Source: Andrena cerasifolii
Taxonomy: Eukaryota > Arthropoda > Insecta > Hymenoptera > Andrenidae
DNA: 64,000 nt
Reading direction: 5' to 3'
NCBI RefSeq assembly: GCF_050908995.1
Contig: NC_135129.1
Location: forward strand, 3,968,001-4,032,000
Part shown: positions 1-11,125 of the stretch, one piece after another
Position numbering within the stretch: the first letter of the stretch is position 1
Layout of the letters: every line of letters begins with the position of its first letter
Position numbers and translations under genes: made by a program
The notes under the pieces: model-generated
What the model saw: only the letters and a program-made list of their open reading frames with translations
Databases searched by the model: none
What the model was told of the DNA's origin: nothing

Positions 1-40
1 CTCGCCAAAGATGTAGGGACCTCATCGCGCTCAATAACCT

Positions 41-773
41 TTAAGGGGGAAGCCCTATTGAGGACGCTAGGAATAAGGTGATACTTGGGAATTTTTTTCT
101 AAGAAACTGTTGAGCGGATCTTTTCCAAACTTTCAGGGTATTTTAGTTCACATTCAAGGAATAAAAATTAATTTTTTCGTTACAAAGTGTTCGGTAGAAA
201 TGGAGATATAGGAACATGTTCGTTAGTACTCGCGCGCCGGAGTTGCAAATTTGCGATTGTAATGGTGGCCCCAATTCTTCCGTGAAATAAAAAAACCAAG
301 GTTTTTCTTATTTCTAGTATAATTACATTGTCGATGGACCTATAACTTTCATAAATAAATTGAATTGAACAACTCTTTTTCCATAAATAGTACGAAATAT
401 GTTGGAGCAGAATCGTAACTTTTTCTTTAAAGTCCCACCAATTTGCCAATTTTTAACTTTTTTCCCGTTTGTTAGGTTCATCGACAATGTAATTGTGCTA
501 GAAATAAGAAAATCCTTGGTTTTTTTATTTCAGGGAAGAATTAGGGCCACCGTTACAATTGCAAATTTGCAATTCCGGCGCGCGAGTCCTAACGAACGTG
601 TTCATATATCTCCATTTCTACCGAACACTTTGTAACGAAAAAATTAATTTTTATTGTTGGAATGTGAACTAAAATACCCTGAAAGTTTGGAAAAGATCCG
701 CTTAACAGTTTCTCAGAAAAAAATTCCCAAGAATCACCTTATTCCTAGCGTCCTAAATAGGGTTCCCCCTTAA
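41..773. mobile_element. TTAA-flanked foldback MITE (family C)
   Basis: The element is bounded by TTAA at 41-44 and 770-773. Two arms of about 290 bp (about 45-335 and 480-769) are inverted copies of each other around a loop of about 140 bp. The ends read TTAAGGGGGAA inward from each side, followed by a shared AGGACGCTAGGAATAAGGTGA-type block. The TTAA target is the piggyBac-type signature. No transposase is present, so it is non-autonomous. The arms differ at scattered positions, so it is not very recent. The superfamily assignment is inference. Confidence 0.8.
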
Positions 774-811
774 GTTAGAAATCCAACATTGCACCTGTAG
801 GAGGTTAGCAC

Positions 812-1000
812 TAAGGCTGGGACTATTTGTCGAATTTTTCGGTAGTCGAATATTCGAACACTTCGGTTGCTCAATTATTTGGCGAATATAATTCGAATAT
901 CCAAGTATTGGAAAACTATTGATGTATTCGAATAGTATGGTGTGAATTATAAATCAGGTTCTTTAGGTTCATTTGTCAGGGTGAAATCTTGTAAGCTATT
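812..1000 (+). mobile_element. hAT-like MITE fragment with ATTCGAATA motifs
   Basis: It begins with a TAAGGCTGGGACTATT terminus, passes through several TATTCGAATA-like palindromes, then enters a unique stretch at about 945-1000. The same terminus and the same unique stretch occur in reverse orientation at 59449-59530, next to the large ATTCGAATA minisatellite. The two loci are therefore copies of one dispersed element. No right terminus or target duplication could be fixed here. Confidence 0.55.
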
Positions 1001-1700
1001 TTGCTGTGACCTATTCTTGTTTTCATAAAGCAGACAATATACTTCCTAATTTTTTAGTATCGTTTTGTTATTGTTTCTGTTTAAGAAACGGCTTTTGGTC
1101 TTTCTAGTTGTCTGCAGTTTTAAGTTTTATTGACTTACTCGTAATAAGTTAAAGTGCTATAGTAACCGAGGTAAAAGTTTCTGCACACACAGCGTGTATA
1201 AGGTGTTTTGCTAACACAGTTACAGAAGAGTTCGTGGTAATCCATAATTTTCTTAGAAAGTTCATGGTACGAGAAGGCTTTTCGTCTTCCAAAGGTAAGA
1301 GGACTTTATGCTTCTTCTAAAAGGATGAATAAAGGTGCAGGTTAGCAACCTTAAGTGAAATTCCTACATCTTTCTAAAGTACTTATCAATTTGTAGTGCT
1401 TTTAGTTGGAATAGTTTGTAGAATAATGCCCATACATATGATTATTAAAATAGGTTTATTAAATGTTAAACGAAATATGTCTGACCATAGGCAGACTCTC
1501 TTCTCTTACAGATTGCTTCCACCTTGCACACTGGTTTTGGGGATCAAATATAGTTTCCCACCTCTTGCAAAATTCATCTTTCAATGATCTGTCTTTTATC
1601 TATCCGATTTATCTTTAAACATTACTTCGAGAGGAAGCTGCGTCAATCAATAACATTTATTTAAGATAACATTCAAGTTTCCAAAATTTTATATATATAT
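1001..1700. other. non-coding AT-rich DNA
   Basis: I see no convincing exon, RNA gene or repeat. The short open frame at 1396-1587 has no recognisable motif. Confidence 0.5.
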
Positions 1701-2071
1701 AGTATATTTTACAAATAAAATAGATAATTTCTACCGTAAAATATTGACTTTTTATGTTCCATCTGCATATCACTATAAAGGGTAATTTTATCAATTCTTT
1801 TACAATGAATTTTTACGAAAGTAATCAGATTTAAATGACTTTATTTTTATATATATATACTGACACACTGTTTGAACTTTTCATTTTATATTTACGAAAG
1901 TATCCTTTACATGACTATGTTAGAAAAATAAAGTCATTTAAATCTGATTACATTCGTAAAAATTCATTGTAAAAGAATTGATAAAATTACCCTTTATAGT
2001 GATATACAGATGGAACATAAAAAGTCAATATTTTACGGTAGAAATTATCTATTTTATTTGTAAAATATACT
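1701..2071. repeat. foldback inverted repeat, arms about 145 bp
   Basis: The left arm (about 1701-1848) starts AGTATATTTTACAAATAAAA and recurs as its reverse complement in the right arm (about 1927-2071), which ends TAAAATATACT. Arm identity is high, with a few substitutions. The loop of about 75 bp has TA-rich simple sequence. No clear target duplication is seen, partly because the left flank is an AT repeat. It is probably a MITE with no coding capacity. Confidence 0.75.
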
Positions 2072-4210
2072 GTGCCATATTGCCTATCATTATTTAACGT
2101 AAAGAGGAGCGACGAGCAGAAATTAAACAATCAGTTCATATTAAATATATTTTTACAAATTCAATAAGTCAAAATATTTTCAATAAACCATTAAATAATC
2201 AATTCATCTTAAATACATTTTTACAAATTCAATTACCCTCAATGACGCTCAAAAATACCAGAAGCTTTGCAAGAAATGACTTTATCATCTACCTCGTTAC
2301 CATTTATTAGTTAGAAGCACAGAAGACGAATCGTGTTCGAGGGTGTATTTCGTGGACGCTGGGTTCGATAGCTCGTATGCATGTAGATAGAATCGCAGAA
2401 ATCGGTAGCCCCCTTTTTTGAGGATTCAACGGCGCGTGGTAATCCAAAGCCGTGCTCCTTTTCGTGTAAAACCTTTGGCTTTGATCGGCTGCTGCGGAAT
2501 CGATGTCTGATCAAAGAACGACGGACGCGTTCTATCTGAATACGACTGTTCTAAAGGGGTGCTCGCGAATCTATGATACGGTGACTTTTCACAAAGTTGC
2601 TGACTCGTGAAAACACGCGAATGCTGAGCAGAGGGCTTTTTATCATCGTCGAGGGCAGCAGGATTTGTACACGAGGGATAGAAAGATGATTATTTGTGAA
2701 TGCGTAAGTACTTAATTGATAAGCCAGATACTGGTAACCGGGTCGCATTTATTTTCATTTTGGAACGATTCATCTGTGTCGATAAGGTTAGAGATAAGAG
2801 TGTTGTATAAAACACGGGTCACGCTTCTGTGATTATAAGGCAAAACGATATCAGGCACTTGCTTTTACTCTTGGATTGCCGTTTAAAGTTTCCAATATCA
2901 AACACTGTCTGATAACGGTCGAAGTGCGATATAAGTACCTATATTTCTAATTTGATATTGTTCAATTTTTCATATTTCTTCAATTCGCATAAATAATCAA
3001 TAAGAATACTAAACAAAGTAAAAGTAATTGAAGGTAAGCTCACATACTATACAAAAGTGTAATTATTCTTCATACGAATCAATCAAATCGAAATTTTCTC
3101 TACTTATGCCTCTTTCTTCCGAAAATATTAATTCTATTCTCCAGATCTTAAAACAAGCATAAACTCAGGTTTTTAGAAAATCTGACTCTTATCATTTACA
3201 GATTTGCAGTCTATATGTTCATAGAAAATGTGGATGCATTTTAGAAAAGCCGCTGTTTTTGCCTTTCTAAAATATTACATCTCACAGGTCGCGCCATTGT
3301 GAATGCATTAACTCCCACAGGTAGGTTTAAATTAGGTGTAAGATATTGAATCTATGTCGTATGAACACTCTGGGCCATCCACTCAGTGGATTACATTTCA
3401 AAATTAACTAATGCAGGTGTCCTCAATTTCGCCAGTCGCTCCAACTATATCAAACATTCGGAGAAGTAGTGACTTTTTCAAATAGATGCATATTTAGAAG
3501 GATTATAAAAATTGTAAATATTAAATTCTGCTCGATAGCACATTGTAGATAAAACTGTTTAAGAAGCTACACCACCTTCGACAGTTTCGAAAATTCGAAA
3601 CAAAAATCCCCGAAATGACAGTTTGGACCTTTAAAACTATGTAGAAAAGGTCCCAGGATAAATTCGTTGTAATAACAGAGTTATGGCCCATAAACTGAAA
3701 GCCTGTACGAGGAGCTTTAAACGCGTTATTTTCGAAACCACACTTTTGACCTGGTTGATCGAATAACTCGACCGCAGAATGTCGCGAGACCTTCAGTTTT
3801 TACATGGTTATGTAAAAATGCATTGTTTACTGCACTACACACCCGTTTTTGATTAAATATTTTTTTCTTCAACTTTTTCGTTCAAACTCACGTTAGAACG
3901 CAAAATCGCAATATTGTTTAAATTCCCTGTGTCACGCCATAGCGACAAGCATCTAGTTTAAAAATATCCTTCGTTTTCTTATTTCAGATAAATAATGATG
4001 GAAAAATCCTGTCAACCAAGTATTCGGACGGCCTATTTTTCGCGCCACCTACGTCCTTATTTAAATGAGATTTTGCAATGATTCTTTTTTCCATGTGGTG
4101 TCAGAAGTATACATAATTGAAATATCACATAGAAATATCATTGCAACGTATACTTTTTCCATTAAAAAATCACAAATTAACCTCGCTTTTTGGATCTCTG
4201 GTATAACCTC
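2072..4210. other. non-coding stretch
   Basis: The sequence is mixed AT-rich with no supported exon. The frames at 2311-2514 and 2551-2748 on the minus strand show no conserved motif. Around 3580-3830 there is sequence loosely like the interiors of the TTAA elements elsewhere (an AAACGCGTT-type block), suggesting old repeat remains. Confidence 0.4.
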
Positions 4211-4757
4211 TTAAGGGGTTATTCTCGTGTAGAGGGACAAGATCCTGTATTCTCTTTAGGGGCGACCCACAAAAATTACGCAATTTTTGCCGATAAGTAT
4301 TATCCACACGTACTTATTAACATTTCAAGGATTTTTTTATCCCATGTTTAGTTTTCTTTTAATTGACGAAAATCAGGCACGATTTATGATAAAAATTGAA
4401 ACTTTTACATTAAACATCAGCCATTTTTTCCGAAATCAATATTTCGAAAAAAAACCTTCGTTCAAGTACTAGATAATATAATATAATAAGTAAATTCTTT
4501 TGAATTTCTTATTTCAGATGATCGACTTTCGAGCAGCAGTATTCACCGCAGAAGCCTTTGTTTTGAGAGAAACTTCGAGTGATGGACAATAACTCAGTTA
4601 CTGATAAATATTTTTAAATAAAAAAATTACGATGCACGGTACTAGATGCAATCCTTAAAATGAAAAAAGATTTTCTGAGAAATGTGTTATAGCTTTTGAG
4701 TATAAAATTCCCAAAGACCACCCTTTTTCGGCCTCCTGACTGAGCATGATCCCTTAA
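4211..4757. mobile_element. TTAA-bounded element related to MITE families B and D
   Basis: The left end is TTAAGGGGTTATTCTCGTGT (TTAA at 4211-4214), like family D at 9063. The right end is CCCTTAA (TTAA at 4754-4757). Read inward on the minus strand, the right end carries a GGCCGAAAAAGGG...CTTTGGGAATTTT stretch similar to family B at 34877 and 13914. The ends do not match each other well, so this may be two damaged elements rather than one. It lies directly beside a hAT right end (4758-4864). Confidence 0.45.
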
Positions 4758-4864
4758 AAGAAAAGAAAGCTGGATTTTATTGAATTCTGATTTTATTTGT
4801 ATTCAAAATATTTTCATCTATCCAGCTCGTCTCCCCCAAATATTAAATCCTGAGTGCGCCACTG
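4758..4864. mobile_element. right end of a hAT element (family E)
   Basis: It runs from an AAAGAAAGCTGGATTTTATT block to an AATCCTGAGTGCGCCACTG terminus. The same block and terminus (GTGCGCTACTG) close the hAT element at 14645. The left end of this copy was not found, so it is partial or interrupted by the TTAA-bounded DNA on its left. Confidence 0.5.
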
Positions 4865-5039
4865 CACGTTATCATACGATCCTAATGTCGAACCTTGATA
4901 CAGCATCCCCCGCACCTACTATAAATCGTCCATACTATTATAGGAACGATTCAAAAAGAAGTAGAGTCATTCAAAAAAAAAGAAGAAGAAAAAACCCCAG
5001 ACAATCAAGCAAATAATTAACCACGCCCCACTAAGCAAT

Positions 5040-5900
5040 CCCAGTTAACGCCAACTGCAGAACGCCATCTGCCGCGATCCTCGTCAGTAGGTCTCACTTT
5101 GCTTGCATAAATCGACTAGTCGGTTTATCCATGCACGAACGATACCGAAATTCCTGCGGCAGGCGCGCGGCGACGGCCCGCGAGCGGAATTTACCGTCGA
5201 TTTACGCGGAAGCAACAAGCCGGATAATCCTGGCATTTTTCGGTGGATCGGGCGGTGCGCGTTAATTACGAGCAGGTCGCCGCGTCAGACGATTACAGAG
5301 GTTTTCGACGCAACCGCCGCGGCCTCGTTTCGAACTTGGGAACGGCCGGGAATTCCGCGACGGAGCGGCGAGCCCTTTGGCGCTTCGATCGGTACGCGGA
5401 ATCCCGGATGACATGTACTCCGCGCGGCCCCCACCTCGTTCCAGCCACGATTCATCCCCCTAAGCGCCCCTCAAGATCGAGGTAAGATCGCCCGGCCAAG
5501 AGTTTAACGGGCCACTTCGTGGTCATTAAATGATGTCAGGAAGCGTACTTGCGGATTACTGTCGCGATATACCGGCCTCTTTTCCGGGACGTCGTTAACA
5601 GGATTTGACGCCGGGCCGTTTGCGAGTTTTATTTCGCCCCGGAGCCCGCGCGATGAGAAATACCCGCTACTGATTATGCTGCACGCGAGGGTGGATTTTT
5701 ATGGAGCGCGCGAGATTCGGGTGACCGACTTCTCTCCAGCCAAACGCAACGGGCGGGGCGCTTGAATTTTTCTTTGCACATTATTAGGTTCGAAGCTTCG
5801 CCCGGTTTTAGAGTCTCCGTATTGCTAATTGCTCTTGCCCTGTAATTATGACAGTGTCGCAAATTTAGAGTCGCTTTCTATCGAGGAATTTGCAACGCTC
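5040..5900. other. GC-rich island without a supported gene
   Basis: The stretch is clearly richer in C, G and CpG than its surroundings, mainly at 5140-5660. Overlapping frames are open (for example 5103-5411, + strand), but their products are arginine- and proline-rich with no motif, as expected from GC-rich chance frames. It could be a regulatory or CpG island, or an unrecognised exon. It continues after the MITE, at 6461-6900. Confidence 0.4.
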
Positions 5901-6460
5901 TTAAGGGGACTAGGCAGTCGATACGTCGATTTTTTATTGCATTTTTCGAAAGTACTATCCTTTCTCAGTAAAATGCCGCTTGGTTTATGGTAAAATTCGC
6001 AAAATTGTAGATTTGGCAGCTAAAAACGTCAAGCGGCAACCTACAGCGTCGCCTTTGCCCAGAAAGTTTAAACGCGTTTTTCTCGAATATTTTTTTCTCT
6101 TCATTTTTTTCGTGATTGTGAACGAATTGAGGGTCACATCGACTTGGGAAAAATTATAGGATGTGTGGAACGTGTGTCATTTCGGCGCAAACCTCTGATA
6201 TGGTCTGTAAAAATTCGAGATTTTCGTAAAAAAATTAAGAAGTCACCGGATTTTGGTAGCGCACCATCATTGTTTGTGTGCTGAAAAACGCATTTAAAGT
6301 TTCTGGGCAAAGGCGACGCTGTAGGTTGCCGCTTGACGTTTTTAGCTGTCAAATCTACAATTTTGCGAATTTTACTACAAACCAAGCGGCGTTTTATTGA
6401 GAAATGATAGTACTTTCGGAAAATGCAATAAAAAATCGATTTTTTGCCTAGTCCCCTTAA
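5901..6460. mobile_element. TTAA-flanked foldback MITE (family A, copy 1)
   Basis: TTAA occurs at 5901-5904 and 6457-6460. Both ends read GGGGACTAGGCA inward, and arms of about 175 bp (5905-6080 and 6280-6456) are inverted copies. The middle holds a smaller inverted pair around AAGAAGTCACCGG and a CCATCATTGTTTGTG loop. A second copy is at 34276-34880. The element splits a GC-rich island. The long open frames across it are only products of its arms. Confidence 0.85.
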
Positions 6461-6900
6461 TGGGAAGAGATCAAAGATCCCAGGCAAGGAGAGAGGGTGG
6501 AACGCGACGAGTTCGCGGGCTCGTAAAAATCGCGATAATTTTCCACCAGTCGCGGAAGATGGTCGGCAGAGAAACAGTTCTCCGATAATTTCGGCCCCGA
6601 ACTTTCGGCCTGGCCGAAATTGTGGCCGACGTCCTCCGCGAGAGACGCCGGAACTAAACTTTTCCACCCCCGGCGAATGACATTAAATGGTTCGTAAGAA
6701 GGCGAAACTCAGCCGAACGCGGCGCAATTACCGGCTAGCCTTCGTTTCCTTTCGCGGAATTCCACGGTTTAAGAGGTCGGGCGAATAAAATTGAAACCCC
6801 GCGAATTTCGCCAAGTCATTCGGGCTACCGTAAATCTGCACTTTCTGGCTACAGTTTAGAACGCTCCCGAGATAGCGGAGCCCGGTTTGGGGGGGTGCGT
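6461..6900. other. GC-rich island, right half
   Basis: This continues the composition seen at 5040-5900 on the other side of the MITE, suggesting a single island before the insertion. No exon with a recognisable motif is seen on either strand. Confidence 0.4.
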
Positions 6901-6970
6901 TTCGCCTGTTTTCGGAGATAGGGCGGGTGAAGGGTAGTTCCAGACAAGAGGCTACGAAAAGTCACTAGTT

Positions 6971-7015
6971 TATAATAATGATAATAATAATGGTAATAAT
7001 TATTTATTGCAGCAG
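6971..7015. repeat. imperfect (AAT)n microsatellite
   Basis: AAT/ATA triplets with a few interruptions. Simple sequence. Confidence 0.7.
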
Positions 7016-7025
7016 TAGGCATTAA

Positions 7026-8817
7026 GAATAATAACAAAAAAATAAAAACATAAATATATGAAAGAAAATAAGAGCGAGAAAATTCTGTATAACAGAAGAT
7101 TCGAGTAATCTGAACTTTGTTGAAGTATAATTTTATTTAACAAAGTAATCACCGTGTATTTCTACGACTCTGAATTATTTATATGAATTCTACTAATTTA
7201 CTTTATGTTTTCTAGGTATTCTGGAATTATTTGAGTCGATAATCTGGATTTTATCTAATTACTTAACACAGTTTAATTAAGGGGGTACATAGGCACCTTT
7301 GTCGCCGTGAAAGAATTGACTTGTTCAAGAATTTATTCAAGAAAAAGTACCTGATGAATTGATTTGATTTTTTTTATCCGAAAGAGAATACATGTAGATT
7401 ACGTAAAAGAAAGGGTTGATGGTGTACATAAGCAAATATCGCGGATAAATTAATCTTGCATGAAATTAATTAGTCTGCATGATTCAGGATCCCATATTGG
7501 TCCGATTTGAAAATGGATAGAATTTTATTAAATATTATCGTATTGACTACGACATGCTGGAGGGCGATTTTTAAATTTTGAAAAATTAACCAAATTAGGC
7601 CATTTTTAAAGAGAAAGTGACATTCAATGTATAAGTTCGCTCTTTTATGAGTGATTAAATCAATAAAAATTAAAAAGCAAAAAATGGCTCGACATGTCAA
7701 AGATAATCTTATCAGCTGCATGTACACTAAATTTCGTGAAGAAATATTGAAAATTGACAGAGTTATCGTGCAGAAGTCTCCAAAAAGTGTGTTTCGAAAA
7801 AAACACGTTTAAAATTGTACACGACAAATGTATTGATCTTACAATTTTAACTCTAACTTCGTGAATTTTCGGAATTTTCCTGTAAAACTTTTACAGAATC
7901 TTCTCCATACTACATAAATGCAATTAAATAAGCAAACAAAAATCTTTTTTTTTTTAACGTGACAAACTGAACTAAAGCTGATAAAATCACCATTAAATCG
8001 TTTATGTTTTGAAAATTAATCCTCATGTTACAAAATGTAAAGAGATTCCTGGATTCCTTCTAGCATCAGGTATTTCCCCATACCTGCTTGTCCCATAATT
8101 TTGGGATAGCCTGTATATCTTCTATCAATTTATTTCTCTCAAGACAAATTCTCAATTTACACTTCATGCTTTGACGAATATATTTTTTTACTGACACCAG
8201 ACAAATTTTTGATAATTTTGTTTCACATTGTCATTTTGGTTTCAATCGATGCATTTCATTAGTGAACGATTTGCTTCTAACCGACTGAAGAGCGTAGGGG
8301 AAATTTCGTTTGTAAACCGAGTACCTACCCACCATAAAATTTTCCCGATTTGTTGCGTTAAACGTTTTCATTAGAATTCAATTACCTATCAGATTTTATA
8401 CACAAACCGATCATTGAGAATCAACTCGTTGTCAGTCTGTTTTAACTGTTTCAATTACCAGCAACTGCGTTGCTATCAAGCGCAAACAGAGTTGCCGCTC
8501 CTACAATGAATTTAACTCGATCACGTTGCACAAGGAAAACACTCGATCACGAGGATAATCTCTACTCGACCTACATTTCATTCTGCCCGTTCTCACATTT
8601 CACTTGTGGCTTCTTTTAAGCTAAAATCAGGACTCACTGCAATCCCTCGTCTAAAGTAAACGTACAGTAAACTATTCCTTGTTCCCTACAATGGCACTCG
8701 AATTTCCTAGATTTCTAGGTGACCTAGATTACCAGATACGTCACCATTAGATCTCTATTTCCGGGGAGCAAAACTGTTTTGCACCCATGAGTTCCCCGCG
8801 ATGCACCCGGAGTGGTG
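7026..8817. other. non-coding AT-rich DNA with isolated repeat ends
   Basis: No gene is supported. At 7277 there is TTAAGGGGGTACATAGGCAC, which looks like a lone left end of another TTAA-GGGG element; no matching right end was found. At about 8088-8110 a CCCATAATTTTGGGATAGCC stretch ending in CTGTA looks like the terminus of a dispersed repeat. Confidence 0.35.
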
Positions 8818-8983
8818 GTCCAAAACAAAAGTTTAGTGGTACAATAAGCGTTGTAAACCTGCGTTAACAAAATTTTGAAGAGATTTTTAAAAAAATACCT
8901 GACGAAAAGACCTTTTTTTTTAAATTTTGTTAACGCAAGTTTGAAGCACTTAGCGCACCATTAAACTTGTGTTTGAAACATTT
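8818..8983. repeat. inverted repeat, arms about 70 bp
   Basis: The left arm (about 8818-8888) includes AAAAGTTTAGTGGT and TGCGTTAACAAAATTT. Both recur in reverse complement in the right arm (about 8908-8983). The arms are imperfect. It is probably a small MITE; no target duplication was identified. Confidence 0.6.
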
Positions 8984-9062
8984 GTTCTGCCTCTTGTTCT
9001 TTAGGAGTTATACGCGAGAAAGTGGGAGTGCCTATTTGACTTTGAGGGTAGTTTTCACAGCC

Positions 9063-9713
9063 TTAAGGGGGGATTCTCGTCTAAGAGCCCCAAAAGTAAC
9101 TGATATTTAAGAATTTAAAAAACTGCTGGTCATATTGGATTAAACCCTTTTGGGATATAAGGAGGAAAATGTATCTTTTATTCTTCTTATTTTTTATTAA
9201 TTATTTTGGAATCTCGTCCACTTCTTCGACGATGTAACTCCTGTTGGCGGGATCTCTAGCACCCATTCTTAAAGTTAGATAGTTTACGCTGGGATTGGGC
9301 CACTTTAAAGAAAAAAAAATGAAAAATTGAAAGAGTTACAGCGTTTGAAAGAAAATGTAAGTTTTCCTTAGACAAATTTTTGACATTATTCTTTATACCC
9401 GCGAAAAAAGTATTACAAATAAAAACTAAAATTAAAATTTTAGGGCCAGTCCCAGCAAAAATTAGTTAACTTTAAGAAAATTTCTTCTTTTTGCAATCAG
9501 CTGACTGTGATCACCCCTGACGCCAACATCATCGAAGAGGTTCATATAATTCCACAATAATTAATAAATAATAAGAAGGGTAGACATAGAAAAAAAATTC
9601 TACAAGTTTAAAGATGCCTCCTCATATCCTGAAAGAGTTTAATGCAAAATTAACAATGTTCTTTTAAAAAAATCATAAATTTCGGGGGCTGTTACACGAG
9701 AATCCCCCCTTGC
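9063..9713. mobile_element. foldback MITE (family D)
   Basis: The left end is TTAAGGGGGGATTCTCGT (TTAA at 9063-9066). The right end is ACGAGAATCCCCCCTTGC, where the expected TTAA has become TTGC (9710-9713). Arms of more than 200 bp are inverted copies: for example, a TCTTATTTTTTATTAATTATT block on the left pairs with AATAATTAATAAATAATAAG on the right, and the CATCGAAGAGG region pairs with CTTCGACGATG. It is non-coding and non-autonomous. Confidence 0.75.
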
Positions 9714-9914
9714 AGGATAATTGGGCACGAGCGAAACCGAATCGGTGAGTGCGGGTTTGCTATGTTCCTTTGTGAAATAATAAAAATCCCCAATTCACGA
9801 TGCCTTCGGCAAATAAAGCCATTCCTCCCAGGCACACAAGTCCTCGTGATTCTCGCGTGCGCAAGAAGATTACCACGATCATCAACGCTGCCGCAGTAAA
9901 CATGAAATGAAGTC

Positions 9915-10694
9915 ATGACGCTACCTACCTACACAGCCACCGCTAACGCTGCATCCCTGAAACAACAAGATAATCCCGACCCTTTGGTAGATCGGTTTCA
10001 AAGAGCCATTCCTAATTTCCCCAGCCTTAATGTTCTCCGCGGGCAGGAGAAAAAGCACTCAGGTCAGATACGCAGAAGCATCATCCTGCGAGACGGCATG
10101 ATTTCCTTTGAGACGCGATTCCTTAGGCCCTTTGTTATTGTCTTCATTTTTATTCTTCGCTGGCCGGGCGCCGCGGCGCGCTCGACGAAAATCAAAGAAA
10201 AGATGTCCCGTGCATTTTTCAAGAGGACATTCGGTGTCCTCGCGAGACGAGCAAAGCAACGTGCGCCCCTACAGACACCGGGAACAGATTTTTTTCTTCC
10301 TCCCATGCTTGTCTCTTGCAGCCATTCTTCTCTGACCAGAAAGCAAGCAGGCTCGCCTCCAGAGTGGCTTAAGACTGCAGCAGACAGCCTGGACGTGGAA
10401 TCTTTGCAGGGTTTACTATCCCCACGGTCGGAACACCTATCTTCCGCGGGATGTTTTGCAGCTGGGAGCCTAATTTTGCTAAGCAGGGCAAAGGGGAGAT
10501 GCTTTTTCTTAGAGCGCCGCTGGAAACCACATTCGCTGCGAGGTTTTACGCGTTTCCAATTCTCTAATGGGGAGCCCGGCTCGAAGGAAGGGACACAGGG
10601 CAAGGTGTTTCTGGCTGTAAATAGGTTGATGGCACGCTCATTCGTTTTTATCGTTTGGCCATTAAACTTTCCCTACAGTGAGAGCAGCCCGTAA
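9915..10694 (+). other. long open frame of uncertain meaning (259 codons)
   Basis: An uninterrupted ATG-to-stop frame of 259 codons lies in a GC-richer stretch, and the opposite strand is also open for 179 codons (10064-10603). The product shows a possible hydrophobic stretch near residues 72-83 (FVIVFIFILRW), but no domain, signal peptide or family motif that I recognise. It is basic and serine-rich, as expected from a chance frame in GC-rich DNA. In a genome with introns, an isolated frame this long may be chance, an old retrocopy or a lineage-specific gene. I regard it as unproven. Confidence 0.2.
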
Positions 10695-11013
10695 TTCTCC
10701 CTTTTAATTTGCTCGCAACTAGGACCCCCTTGAGGTTGGATAATCAGCCTGAAATCGCGTGCAAATCTTCGGGAGCCTCTCTCATGGCATCGTTTGGAAG
10801 ACTGCGATGTTGATTGGAGATTTTAAGAAGAAATTCTCGCGAAGGTTTTGGCACATAGGACGAGGAGAAGAGAATTTATCAATTTTGCTATTATTCAGTA
10901 AAATGGATAGCATTATTATTAAGCGTCTTTATTGCACAATGAAGGAAAAAAAAGGAAAATAAAAAAGAGAAAGAGCGAAACTATCGCAAAGGCGAGGTTC
11001 AGTCGCTTTAAAA

Positions 11014-11125
11014 CCTAACCTCAAAACTGTTTTGCAACCTAACCTTACCCTAGATATACCTAACCTAACCTTACCCTAGATATATCTAACCTAACCTTAG
11101 CCTAGATATAGTTAACCTAAGATTA
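11014..11125. repeat. short tandem repeat with CCTAA (telomere-like) units
   Basis: About three copies of a 26-27 bp unit of the form CCTAACCTAACCTTACCCTAG followed by ATATA. Each carries the CCTAACCTAA motif, the complement of the insect telomeric TTAGG repeat. It is too short and degenerate to be a telomere, and is best called an interstitial telomere-like minisatellite. Confidence 0.7.

Noticed and set aside
180..635. Two open frames (minus 180-449, plus 399-635) giving nearly the same peptide
   Set aside because: They are the two arms of the foldback MITE at 41-773 read outward from the loop. Similarity of the peptides follows from the inverted repeat, not from a gene.
6134..6667. 177-codon minus-strand frame
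   Set aside because: It crosses the right TTAA end of MITE A1 into the GC-rich island and has no domain; composition and repeat explain it.
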